NCBI GenBank assembly: GCA_946886475.1
Contig: CAMPIQ010000108.1
Location: 1 to 12,899 of the forward strand
Length of the DNA stretch: 12,899 bases
Reading direction: 5' to 3'
DNA from: an uncultured Chitinophagales bacterium
Lineage (GTDB): Bacteria > Bacteroidota > Bacteroidia > Chitinophagales > Chitinophagaceae
The position numbers and the translations under genes are program-made. Shown in pieces: positions 1 through 5,508 of this stretch. Each line of letters starts with the position of its first letter. The stretch's first letter is position 1. Under the pieces are notes generated by a model. That model saw only the letters and a program-made list of their open reading frames with translations, was not told where the DNA came from and made no database searches.

Positions 1-44
1 TAGGAGTCCGTCTCGTGGGCTTCGGAGATGTGTATAAGAGACAG
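1..44 (+). other. Illumina Nextera i7 adapter remnant (not genomic)
   Basis: Bases 2-9 (AGGAGTCC) match the Nextera i7 index N705 as written in the adapter. Bases 10-25 match the i7-side adapter with one extra T (GGGCTTCGG instead of GGGCTCGG). Bases 26-44 are the 19-bp Tn5 mosaic end (AGATGTGTATAAGAGACAG). Base 1 (T) fits the last base of the preceding GAGAT. This is untrimmed library adapter at a contig or read end, and the single inserted T looks like a sequencing or assembly error. Genomic sequence begins at base 45. Confidence 0.97.
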
Positions 45-103
45 CTGTTTGTACATCCCGCTAATACTGTTAACCCTAATAAGATGCAGAACAAAGATTT
101 CAT
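45..103 (-). CDS. Small lipoprotein, N-terminal fragment cut by the adapter
   Basis: On the minus strand an ATG at 101-103 opens a frame that runs without a stop into the adapter junction at 45. It encodes 19 full codons, MKSLFCILLGLTVLAGCTN. This is a complete lipoprotein signal peptide: Lys at position 2, a hydrophobic core, and the lipobox LAGC with the acylated Cys at residue 17. The mature part is missing, so the function cannot be read. It starts 18 bp after the stop of the upstream small lipoprotein gene on the same strand, so the two are probably co-transcribed. No clear Shine-Dalgarno site is present; the spacer is AT-rich, as is usual in Bacteroidota. The call as a lipoprotein start is firm; the rest of the gene is unknown. 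Confidence 0.72.
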
Positions 104-121
104 ATAATTATATTTAGATGA

Positions 122-259
122 TTATTCGTGAATGACAGAGGTGTCTTTCGCTGCAGTATCCTTTACAATTGTATTGTCTGCCGGAGGCCTGGTGCCCCTG
201 GCGCTGTCATTGCAACCCATCAGTGCTGTAATGACCATCATCAATAAAATCAATTTCAT
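122..259 (-). CDS. Small lipoprotein, 45 residues, unknown function
   Basis: Minus-strand frame from ATG (257-259) to TAA (122-124), 45 residues. The N-terminus MKLILLMMVITALMGC has one Lys, a hydrophobic core and a lipobox LMGC with Cys16 as the predicted acylated residue. The mature peptide is only about 30 residues, polar and rich in Asp, Thr and Ala, with no Cys after the acylation site and no recognisable domain. A second lipoprotein signal begins 18 bp downstream on the same strand, which supports a two-gene unit and argues against a chance frame. Both would be inserted in the inner or outer membrane after LspA processing. Codon use looks coding, with third-position variation in the hydrophobic core. 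I do not recognise the family. The gene is shorter than common gene-finder cut-offs and could be missed. Confidence 0.62.
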   Translation of the reverse strand: MKLILLMMVITALMGCNDSARGTRPPADNTIVKDTAAKDTSVIHE

Positions 260-515
260 TTATGCTTGTTTAAAGTTGAGATCATCATTTTTATTATATC
301 CACTTCCTGTAATACCGCCCGGATCTTTATTGTTGCTTTGAATTTTTACACAACAGGTACGTGCTGTTCAATCGTTTCTGCATGGCATCCGGAGTTCAGG
401 CTGCAACTATTTTGCCACGGTACCGGTTATGCTCATCCGTTAATTAACCTTAAAGAGTGAACAGCGGTAACCATTTCAATTTCCGAAGAAATTATCTTCC
501 AAAAAATTATTTCAA

Positions 516-959
516 ATGAGATCCGGGATCTTTTTAGCATTTATGCTGTTTGCCTTTTCAACGGGTTGCTTAGCCCAGTCTGATTCTATTTCCAAAAACA
601 AGTTTCACTGGGGTGGCGCCACATCTGATACTTCCGCCGGTTATGCCCAGGCTGTTCTTGTTGATCATGTATTGTACATTTCAGGCACGGTGGGCATGGG
701 AACAACCATGGCTGAACAAATCAGATCAATCTACCAGGGAATTGAGCGTACGCTAAAAAATTATGGACTGAGCTTTCAGCATGTTGTAAAAGAAAATCTT
801 TACACTACCGATATAGAAGCTGTGAAGCAACATAACAACATCCGGAAGCGTTTTTATAATGGAGATTATCCTGCCGCCACCTGGGTACAGATCAGCAGGC
901 TCTACATGCCAACAGCGCTGGTGGAAGTTGAAATTATTGCCCATGTGGGAGGGAGGTAG
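516..959 (+). CDS. RidA/YjgF/YER057c/UK114-family protein with export signal
   Basis: 147 residues. Residues 1-21 form a signal peptide (Arg2, hydrophobic core, then STGCLAQ). Cleavage may be by signal peptidase I after LAQ, or by LspA at Cys18, although STGC is a weak lipobox. Residues about 30-147 are a single RidA domain: the YISGTVG strand (54-60), the helix with YQGIERTLKNYG, the VVKENLYTTD strand, and the C-terminal segment with Arg128 (ISRL) and Glu137/Glu139 (VEVE). Arg128 matches the conserved carboxylate-binding Arg of RidA (Arg105 in E. coli). Cytosolic RidA hydrolyses reactive enamine/imine intermediates made by PLP enzymes. An exported member must act elsewhere or on something else, so the activity is not assigned. 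The gene is monocistronic as far as visible; a weak -7-like TATCTTCC lies at 493-500. Its stop codon falls inside the first unit of a 7-nt repeat. Confidence 0.88.
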   Translation: MRSGIFLAFMLFAFSTGCLAQSDSISKNKFHWGGATSDTSAGYAQAVLVDHVLYISGTVGMGTTMAEQIRSIYQGIERTLKNYGLSFQHVVKENLYTTDIEAVKQHNNIRKRFYNGDYPAATWVQISRLYMPTALVEVEIIAHVGGR

Positions 960-1022
960 GAGTTAAGAGTCGGGAGTGTGGAGGCGGAGTCAAAAGTCAA
1001 AAGCACAAGGAAGGGTCAAAAG
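953..1022 (+). repeat. Degenerate 7-nt tandem repeat (GAG-N4 heptads)
   Basis: GAG or AAG triplets recur at 953, 960, 967, 974, 981, 987, 994 and 1001: a period of 7 with one 6-nt step. Units read gaggtag, gagttaa, gagtcgg, gagtgtg, gaggcg, gagtcaa, aagtcaa and so on. The octamer GTCAAAAG occurs three times (989-996, 996-1003, 1015-1022). The first unit contains the stop codon of the RidA-family gene, so the array starts at the coding boundary. No protein is likely from it. I recall similar heptads between genes in other Bacteroidota, but cannot verify that here. Confidence 0.6.
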
Positions 1023-1069
1023 TGCGGGCTAAGCTTATTGAAAGCCTTATTTAACGAATCATTCCCCAT

Positions 1070-1110
1070 AATTGAGGCTTAATTTCTGTAGCTTCGCGCC
1101 TCAATTTTTT
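1070..1110 (+). terminator. Hairpin with U-tract directly upstream of the ABC-F gene
   Basis: Arms AATTGAGGC (1070-1078) and GCCTCAATT (1098-1106) are perfect 9-bp complements around a 19-nt loop, followed by T through 1110. This is a plausible intrinsic terminator for the RidA-family transcript. It ends only 5 nt before the ABC-F start codon, and a -7-like box (1089-1096) sits in its loop. It could therefore be a plain terminator with an internal promoter, or an attenuator for the ABC-F gene. Confidence 0.55.
1089..1096 (+). promoter_or_regulatory. Candidate -7 box (TAGCTTCG) for the ABC-F gene
   Basis: TAGCTTCG matches the Bacteroidota -7 consensus TAnnTTTG with one mismatch, 19 nt upstream of the ABC-F ATG. 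The same TAGCTTCGCG string occurs upstream of recA (9206-9215). No good -33 TTTG is found at 19-21 nt spacing, so support is modest. Confidence 0.33.
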
Positions 1111-1115
1111 GATGA

Positions 1116-2756
1116 ATGATCTCAGTAAATAATGTATCTCTTTCTTTTGGAAAAAGGGTTTTGTTCGATGAAGTGAATATCAACTTCACCAAGGGCAATT
1201 GCTATGGTGTGATTGGTGCTAACGGAGCGGGCAAATCCACATTTCTTAAAATACTTTCTGGTGAAATTGAGCCCAACAAGGGCTCTGTATCCATTTCTTC
1301 CGGTGAACGGATGGCGGTTCTGAAGCAAAACCAGTTTGAATTTGATGAGCATACGGTTCTGAATACCGTTTTGATGGGCCATAAGAAAATGTGGGATGTG
1401 ATGCACAGGAAAGATGCCATTTATACTGATCCCGAAGCCACCGAAGATGATTACATGAAAGCCGGTGAACTTGAAGCCGAATTTGGAGAGATGGGTGGTT
1501 ACACTGCTGAAAGTGATGCCGCAACGCTTTTGAGTGAATTGGGCGTTAAAGAAGAGTTTCATCAAAGTCTTATGAAGGACATTCCCTCCAATTTAAAGCT
1601 CCGTGTTTTACTGGCCCAGGCTTTATTTGGAAATCCCGATATCCTGCTGATGGATGAACCTACCAACGGTCTTGATATTGAAACCATAGGCTGGCTGGAG
1701 AATTTTCTTGCCGATTACGAAAACATTGTGCTGGTAGTATCTCACGACCGTCACTTCCTGGATGCCATCTGTACTCACGTTGCTGACGTAGACCGTTCCA
1801 AAATAAAAGTATTCACCGGGAACTATACATTCTGGTATGAATCATCTCAACTGATGGCGCGCCAGATAAATGATAAGAATAAAAAAACTGAAGATAAAAG
1901 ACAGGCTTTGATAGATTTCATTGCCCGTTTCTCTGCCAATGCTTCAAAATCAAGGCAGGCTACTGCCCGTAAGAAGGCATTGGAAAAACTTACTATTGAA
2001 GAAATAGAACCATCCAACCGCCGGTATCCCGGAATTATTTTCCAGCCATTGCGTGAAGTTGGAAACCAGATCCTCAACGTTGAGAATCTTAGTTCTTCAG
2101 TTGAAGGAAGGCGATTATTTGAAAAGGTTAGCTTCACTGTTAATAAGGGCGATAAGATCGCTATACTCAGCAGAGACCCGCTTGCAGTTACCAATTTTTT
2201 TGAGATCATTAACGGCAACCTGGAAGCAGACAAGGGAAAATTCGAGTGGGGCACCACTATAACAAAGGCATATCTGCCGGTTGAGAACAGTGAATTCTTC
2301 CAGAACGGTCTTTCGCTCATGGAATGGCTACGCCAGTATGTGCCTCCGCATGTTACTGATGCTGATGAACCATTTCTCAGGGGCTTTCTTGGAAAGATGT
2401 TATTCAGCGGCGACGACATTCAAAAAAAGACAACTGTATTGAGCGGTGGAGAAAAAGTGCGCTGTATGCTTAGTCGCATGATGCTACAAAATCCTAATGT
2501 GATTGTATTGGACCAGCCAACCAACCACCTTGATCTTGAAAGTATTCAAAGCTTTAATGAAGGTTGCCAGACTTTCCCCGGAATTGTGCTGCTCACATCA
2601 CATGACCATACTTTTATGCAGACGGTTGCCAACCGTGTAATTGAAATTACGCCAAAGGGTATCATTGACAGGTTAATGAGCTTTGATGAATACCTGGAAG
2701 ATAAAAGAGTAAAAGAATTGAGAGAATCCATGTATGAAAAAAATGTATATGCTTAA
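1116..2756 (+). CDS. ABC-F family ATPase, YbiT-like, with one degenerate ATP site
   Basis: 546 residues, colinear with E. coli YbiT (530). No membrane segments, so a cytosolic ribosome-associated ABC-F protein is expected. NBD1: Walker A GANGAGKST (34-42), a non-canonical signature segment IPSNLKLR (156-163), Walker B ILLMDEP with catalytic Glu181, switch His210. The inter-domain linker (about 245-310) carries RFSANASKSRQATARKK (271-287), as in YbiT. NBD2: the Walker A position reads SRDPLAVTN (352-360) and lacks GKS/T; signature LSGGE (442-446) is intact; Walker B is VIVLDQP with Gln467 in place of the catalytic Glu; switch His496 is present. The composite site made from NBD1 Walker motifs and NBD2 LSGGE is complete, while the other is degenerate throughout. 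Family members act at the ribosomal E site; the role of YbiT-type proteins is not settled. Resistance function should not be assumed. Ends in a strong terminator. Confidence 0.93.
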   Translation: MISVNNVSLSFGKRVLFDEVNINFTKGNCYGVIGANGAGKSTFLKILSGEIEPNKGSVSISSGERMAVLKQNQFEFDEHTVLNTVLMGHKKMWDVMHRKDAIYTDPEATEDDYMKAGELEAEFGEMGGYTAESDAATLLSELGVKEEFHQSLMKDIPSNLKLRVLLAQALFGNPDILLMDEPTNGLDIETIGWLENFLADYENIVLVVSHDRHFLDAICTHVADVDRSKIKVFTGNYTFWYESSQLMARQINDKNKKTEDKRQALIDFIARFSANASKSRQATARKKALEKLTIEEIEPSNRRYPGIIFQPLREVGNQILNVENLSSSVEGRRLFEKVSFTVNKGDKIAILSRDPLAVTNFFEIINGNLEADKGKFEWGTTITKAYLPVENSEFFQNGLSLMEWLRQYVPPHVTDADEPFLRGFLGKMLFSGDDIQKKTTVLSGGEKVRCMLSRMMLQNPNVIVLDQPTNHLDLESIQSFNEGCQTFPGIVLLTSHDHTFMQTVANRVIEITPKGIIDRLMSFDEYLEDKRVKELRESMYEKNVYA

Positions 2757-2776
2757 ATATATCAACAAGTAATATT

Positions 2777-2805
2777 AAAAATCCCACTCATGAGTGGGAT
2801 TTTTT
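2777..2805. terminator. Bidirectional intrinsic terminator after the ABC-F gene
   Basis: ATCCCACTCA (2781-2790) and TGAGTGGGAT (2791-2800) form a perfect self-complementary stem, flanked by AAAA on the left and T(5) after the right arm (2801-2805). It lies 21 nt after the ABC-F stop and works symmetrically on paper. An ATG inside the stem (2792-2794 region) makes a spurious long start for the next frame. Confidence 0.85.
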
Positions 2806-2913
2806 GTTCCGGAACCGGTGAATGACAATTCAGGAAAATTATGCCTGATGGTAAATCAATCGTTAATAAAACTGAATCTGATAAAGGAATTTAGATTTCA
2901 GGTATTTTATTTT

Positions 2914-2921
2914 TATATTGG
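2914..2921 (+). promoter_or_regulatory. Candidate -7 box (TATATTGG) for the secreted protein gene
   Basis: TATATTGG has one mismatch to TAnnTTTG and lies 16 nt upstream of the ATG at 2938. A TTAG at 2891-2894 sits at 19-nt spacing in the -33 position. It supports transcription starting downstream of the terminator and therefore the ATG at 2938 as the real start. Confidence 0.33.
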
Positions 2922-2937
2922 CTGCAAAAGTTACATT

Positions 2938-3435
2938 ATGAAAACTTCTTTCCTTCTCATTGCTATTTTATCTTCTTTTATTGCAACAGCACAGGCTCCA
3001 AAAACAAAAGCAGAAGCTGTAAAAATATTGCAACAATATATTCATTTAGGCAACAAACCCGATGATTTTGTCAGCATCAGTACAGTTGAATATCTGGCAG
3101 ATAAAGAGGTATTGATTTATGAAAGAAAAGCTCCGAAAGCAAAGACAATAGACCGGATTGAGATCCCTTTAAAATCGGTACGGTTATCTTCGATCAAGAA
3201 AAGCAATACCATGATGTTTGAGCATAAGTATATGGATTTTGAATGTATTTCCGGAGACTGCTTTTTAACCGAAGTAATCAAGCGTAAAGGCAAAAAAAAC
3301 GATGTTCAGTATAGTTATTCTTCCCATACACAAACACTAAGAATTCCAGAAAGCGTTGTAATGGACAATCCTGGTGCCATGCAAAAAATGCTGGAGGCCT
3401 TTAAAGTTCTGGTTAAACTTGCACAGGGCTCATGA
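2938..3435 (+). CDS. Secreted protein of unknown function, 165 residues
   Basis: I do not recognise this family. The start at 2938 is chosen because it begins a textbook Sec signal peptide (MKTSFLLIAILSSFIATAQA, cleavage around residues 19-20). The longer upstream frame would begin inside the terminator hairpin and place the signal internally. The mature protein (about 145 residues) starts with a charged helix (KTKAEAVKILQQYI). It continues with beta-rich segments (FVSISTVEYL, EVLIYERK, RIEIPLKSVRLSS) and has two Cys spaced by four residues (Cys103, Cys108 in ECISGDC), which could form a disulphide after export. The last 25 residues (NPGAMQKMLEAFKVLVKLAQ) look helical and amphipathic. It is probably monocistronic, periplasmic or secreted. 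No catalytic motif is seen. Confidence 0.75.
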   Translation: MKTSFLLIAILSSFIATAQAPKTKAEAVKILQQYIHLGNKPDDFVSISTVEYLADKEVLIYERKAPKAKTIDRIEIPLKSVRLSSIKKSNTMMFEHKYMDFECISGDCFLTEVIKRKGKKNDVQYSYSSHTQTLRIPESVVMDNPGAMQKMLEAFKVLVKLAQGS

Positions 3436-3518
3436 TAGGGTATTAATTTTTTAATGCAACATAATAATTGTTGAAAGCCATTCATTCAACTAACCAGCGG
3501 ACATTCCATCTTTATCAT

Positions 3519-3580
3519 TAACCCCAGGTACAACCGGACACCTCCCAAATAGGTGGTTCATTTGGTTTTATCCGGGGTTA
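3519..3580 (+). ncRNA. Possible structured RNA element (nested inverted repeats)
   Basis: TAACCCC (3519-3525) pairs with GGGGTTA (3574-3580). Inside, CACCT (3539-3543) pairs with AGGTG (3551-3555) around a 7-nt loop. Alternative pairings exist: CCGGA (3534-3538) with TCCGG (3571-3575), and CCAAAT (3545-3550) with ATTTGG (3560-3565). Competing pairings of this kind can occur in regulatory leaders, but also by chance. No known riboswitch consensus is recognised. Confidence 0.25.
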
Positions 3581-3789
3581 TTTCATGATGCTGAACAAAT
3601 ATGATTAATGATGGATCATGTACTTGTGAATCTGTAAAAAAGATGATGCGGAAGGTGGATGTTGAATCCACCGGATATAAAATTTGTTTGTCTTTGCTGT
3701 AATAGTAGAAATCATTCGGACTTTTTACCAGGACTCATCAGCCATCATCCTTTGATTTAGCCCTCCTCATCCGTAAAGTAAATTAATTG

Positions 3790-3799
3790 CCACCGGTGG
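3790..3799. promoter_or_regulatory. Palindrome CCACCGGTGG, candidate operator upstream of pxpB
   Basis: A perfect 10-bp palindrome 31 nt before the pxpB ATG. It lies between a TTG (3787-3789) and an imperfect -7 box AATCTTTG (3812-3819), spacing 22 nt. Its position in a promoter spacer would suit a repressor site. The promoter itself is weak evidence. Confidence 0.3.
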
Positions 3800-3830
3800 T
3801 AAAAAAAAGCAAATCTTTGTTCTTCACGCC

Positions 3831-4553
3831 ATGCAAAGCCTTCATCCATACAGCCTTTTTCATTTAGGTGACGCTGCGCTTACCATTGAATTCGGAAACG
3901 AGATAAATGAGGCGCTTAATAAGAAAGTATTACAGCTGTATAACACACTGAAACAAAACGCGCAGCCTTATATTCTTGACCTGGTTCCTGCTTATAGCTC
4001 GCTGGCTGTTTATTATGATGTAATGGCCCTGAAAAAAAATTTTCCAAAACAAAATGCTTTTGATTCCATGGCCGACCTGATTGAAGAACTGGCTGGAAAT
4101 GCAACAAAAGAAAACAGGATGGCAGGTAAATTACTTGAAGTACCCGTTTGTTATTCGGAAAAGTTTTCATTGGATATGCAGCTACTATGCGATGAAAAAA
4201 AACTGGATCCACAGGAGGTCATCAAAATTCATACATCAATAACCTACCGGGTTTACATGTTGGGTTTCCTGCCGGGATTTTGTTACATGGGTTCTGTAGA
4301 TGAAAGGATCAGGATGGACAGAAAGCAGGAGCCCAGGATGATGGTTCCGGCAGGGTCGGTTGGCATAGCCGGCGAACAAACCGGAATTTATCCACTGGAA
4401 TCGCCCGGCGGCTGGCAGATCATTGGAAGAACACCGCTTATCATTTTTGAAAAAGATAATGAAGACCCAGCGCTTTTTGCAGCAGGCGACGAAGTAAAAT
4501 TTTATTCAATCAGCGAAGATGAGTTTGAGAATTATCAGGGCGGGCGTATTTGA
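3831..4553 (+). CDS. pxpB: 5-oxoprolinase subunit B (PxpB, KipI family)
   Basis: 240 residues, the usual length for PxpB/KipI. The C-terminal half carries the family hallmarks: YRVYMLGFLPGFCYMG (139-154), then EPRMMVPAGSVGIAGEQTGI (167-186), then YPLESPGGWQIIGRTP (187-202). The N-terminal half (YSLFHLGDAALTIEFGNEI) is the typical start, so the ATG at 3831 is well placed. With PxpC and PxpA it forms the prokaryotic ATP-dependent 5-oxoprolinase, which hydrolyses 5-oxo-L-proline to L-glutamate in the cytosol. KipI of B. subtilis was first described as an inhibitor of the sporulation kinase KinA; no such kinase context exists here. It is first in a four-gene operon; its last 35 bp overlap the start of pxpC, indicating translational coupling. 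The order B-C-A is the same as in E. coli (ybgJ-ybgK-ybgL). Confidence 0.93.
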   Translation: MQSLHPYSLFHLGDAALTIEFGNEINEALNKKVLQLYNTLKQNAQPYILDLVPAYSSLAVYYDVMALKKNFPKQNAFDSMADLIEELAGNATKENRMAGKLLEVPVCYSEKFSLDMQLLCDEKKLDPQEVIKIHTSITYRVYMLGFLPGFCYMGSVDERIRMDRKQEPRMMVPAGSVGIAGEQTGIYPLESPGGWQIIGRTPLIIFEKDNEDPALFAAGDEVKFYSISEDEFENYQGGRI

Positions 4554-5508
4554 TACCATCCAGGATACGGGACGGTTTGGTTTCCAGCATATCGGGGTAA
4601 ATCCAGGTGGTGCGATGGACCGCTTCTCCCTGCAGCTGGCGAATGCCATATTGGGAAAAGACCTTGATGCTGCAGCTTTTGAATTTCATTTTCCTGCGCC
4701 CCAGATATTATTTGAAAAGGAAACGGTCATTTGTATTACCGGTGCTGATTTTTATCCCACCATTAATAACAAAGCCATTCCCTCTCACCATCCGGTAGTG
4801 GTTAGTGAACATTCCCTGCTGAAATTTGAAAAACTGCAGTCAGGTGCAAGAACATATATGTCTGTGCTTGGAGATCTGTCCATTGACAAATGGATGAAAA
4901 GCTATAGCACCAATGTAAAAGCAGGCTTCGGTGGATTCCAGGGAAGAACGCTATCGAGATATGATGGAGTAGGCTTTGCATTTACAAAAGGAATAAACAG
5001 GATCATTAAGGAAAAGGAATTCATGGTATTACCATGGAAGGCAAATGAGGTCGTGGAAAACCGGAATGAGATAGATTGTATTATCGGGAATGAATGGAAT
5101 TGGCTTGACCAGGAAATGCAGGGTGAATTTCAGGATCACTGGTACCAGCTCACCAACGATGCAGACCGGATGGGATACCGCCTGGCCGGTCCAAAACTAA
5201 TTCCCCGGATCAAAGAACAATTGGTTTCATCGCCGGCCAGCTTTGGCACCATCCAGTTGTTGCCTGCCGGACAACTCATCATATTGATGGCAGACCATCA
5301 AACCACCGGAGGATATCCCAAGATTGCGCACGTAATATCCGCCCACCTGCCTACACTGGCACAAAAGAAACCCAATGATGTGATGAAATTCAGGGTTACA
5401 AACCTTGATTCTGCTGAGGAAAAGATTCAAAGACAGCAGAAATATTTAAATGAGATACAAATTGCATGTAAATTCAGAATGCAAAACCTGTTGAATGCTG
5501 ATATGTGA
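4519..5508 (+). CDS. pxpC: 5-oxoprolinase subunit C (PxpC, KipA/biotin-dependent carboxyltransferase-like)
   Basis: 329 residues, full length for PxpC/KipA. The N-terminus has the family signature FDTIQDTGRFGFQHIGVNPG (11-30) followed by GAMD (31-34), then ITGADF (73-78) and GFGGFQGRTLSRYDGVG (136-152). The C-terminal half has DRMGYRLAGP (216-225) and the highly conserved FGTIQLLPAGQLIILMADHQ (242-261) followed by TTGGYPKIA. This fold is related to urea amidolyase and allophanate hydrolase domains. PxpC acts with PxpB as the ATP-dependent part of 5-oxoprolinase; exact division of labour among the subunits is inferred from family knowledge. The start at 4519 gives the conserved N-terminus, with 35 bp overlapping pxpB; the 3' end overlaps pxpA by 14 bp. 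No frameshift or missing block is seen. Confidence 0.93.
   Translation: MSLRIIRAGVFDTIQDTGRFGFQHIGVNPGGAMDRFSLQLANAILGKDLDAAAFEFHFPAPQILFEKETVICITGADFYPTINNKAIPSHHPVVVSEHSLLKFEKLQSGARTYMSVLGDLSIDKWMKSYSTNVKAGFGGFQGRTLSRYDGVGFAFTKGINRIIKEKEFMVLPWKANEVVENRNEIDCIIGNEWNWLDQEMQGEFQDHWYQLTNDADRMGYRLAGPKLIPRIKEQLVSSPASFGTIQLLPAGQLIILMADHQTTGGYPKIAHVISAHLPTLAQKKPNDVMKFRVTNLDSAEEKIQRQQKYLNEIQIACKFRMQNLLNADM

Larger units (their letters stand above)
3436..3830. other. 395-bp non-coding region with several inverted repeats
   Basis: No convincing gene is seen on either strand. It holds a nested inverted-repeat element (3519-3580), a 7-bp perfect hairpin (GGTGGAT 3654-3660, ATCCACC 3666-3672, loop GTTGA) and a 10-bp palindrome CCACCGGTGG (3790-3799) close to the pxpB start. 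It separates the secreted-protein gene from the pxp operon and probably carries operon control elements. A terminator with a T-run after the upstream gene is not obvious. Confidence 0.55.

Noticed and set aside
26..44. Genuine Tn5/IS50 mosaic end marking a transposon insertion
   Set aside because: It is preceded by the Nextera index and adapter, so it is library-preparation sequence, not a resident mobile element.
132..460. Plus-strand frames of 64-69 codons before the RidA-family gene
   Set aside because: They lie antisense to the minus-strand lipoprotein gene (122-259) or have no family features; the minus-strand reading has clear lipoprotein signals.
953..1022. CRISPR array or IS end
   Set aside because: Units are 7 nt and degenerate, without spacers, terminal inverted repeats or nearby cas or transposase genes.
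1847..2419. 190-codon minus-strand frame opposite the ABC-F gene
   Set aside because: Antisense to a conserved coding region, with Ser/Arg-rich low-information sequence and no motif.
1116..2756. Antibiotic-resistance ABC-F (Vga/Msr/OptrA type)
   Set aside because: The length, linker motif RFSANASKSRQAT and overall match point to the YbiT group, not to known resistance groups; no resistance context is present.
2794..2937. 48-codon N-terminal extension of the secreted protein
   Set aside because: It would start inside the terminator hairpin and put a perfect signal peptide in the middle of the protein.
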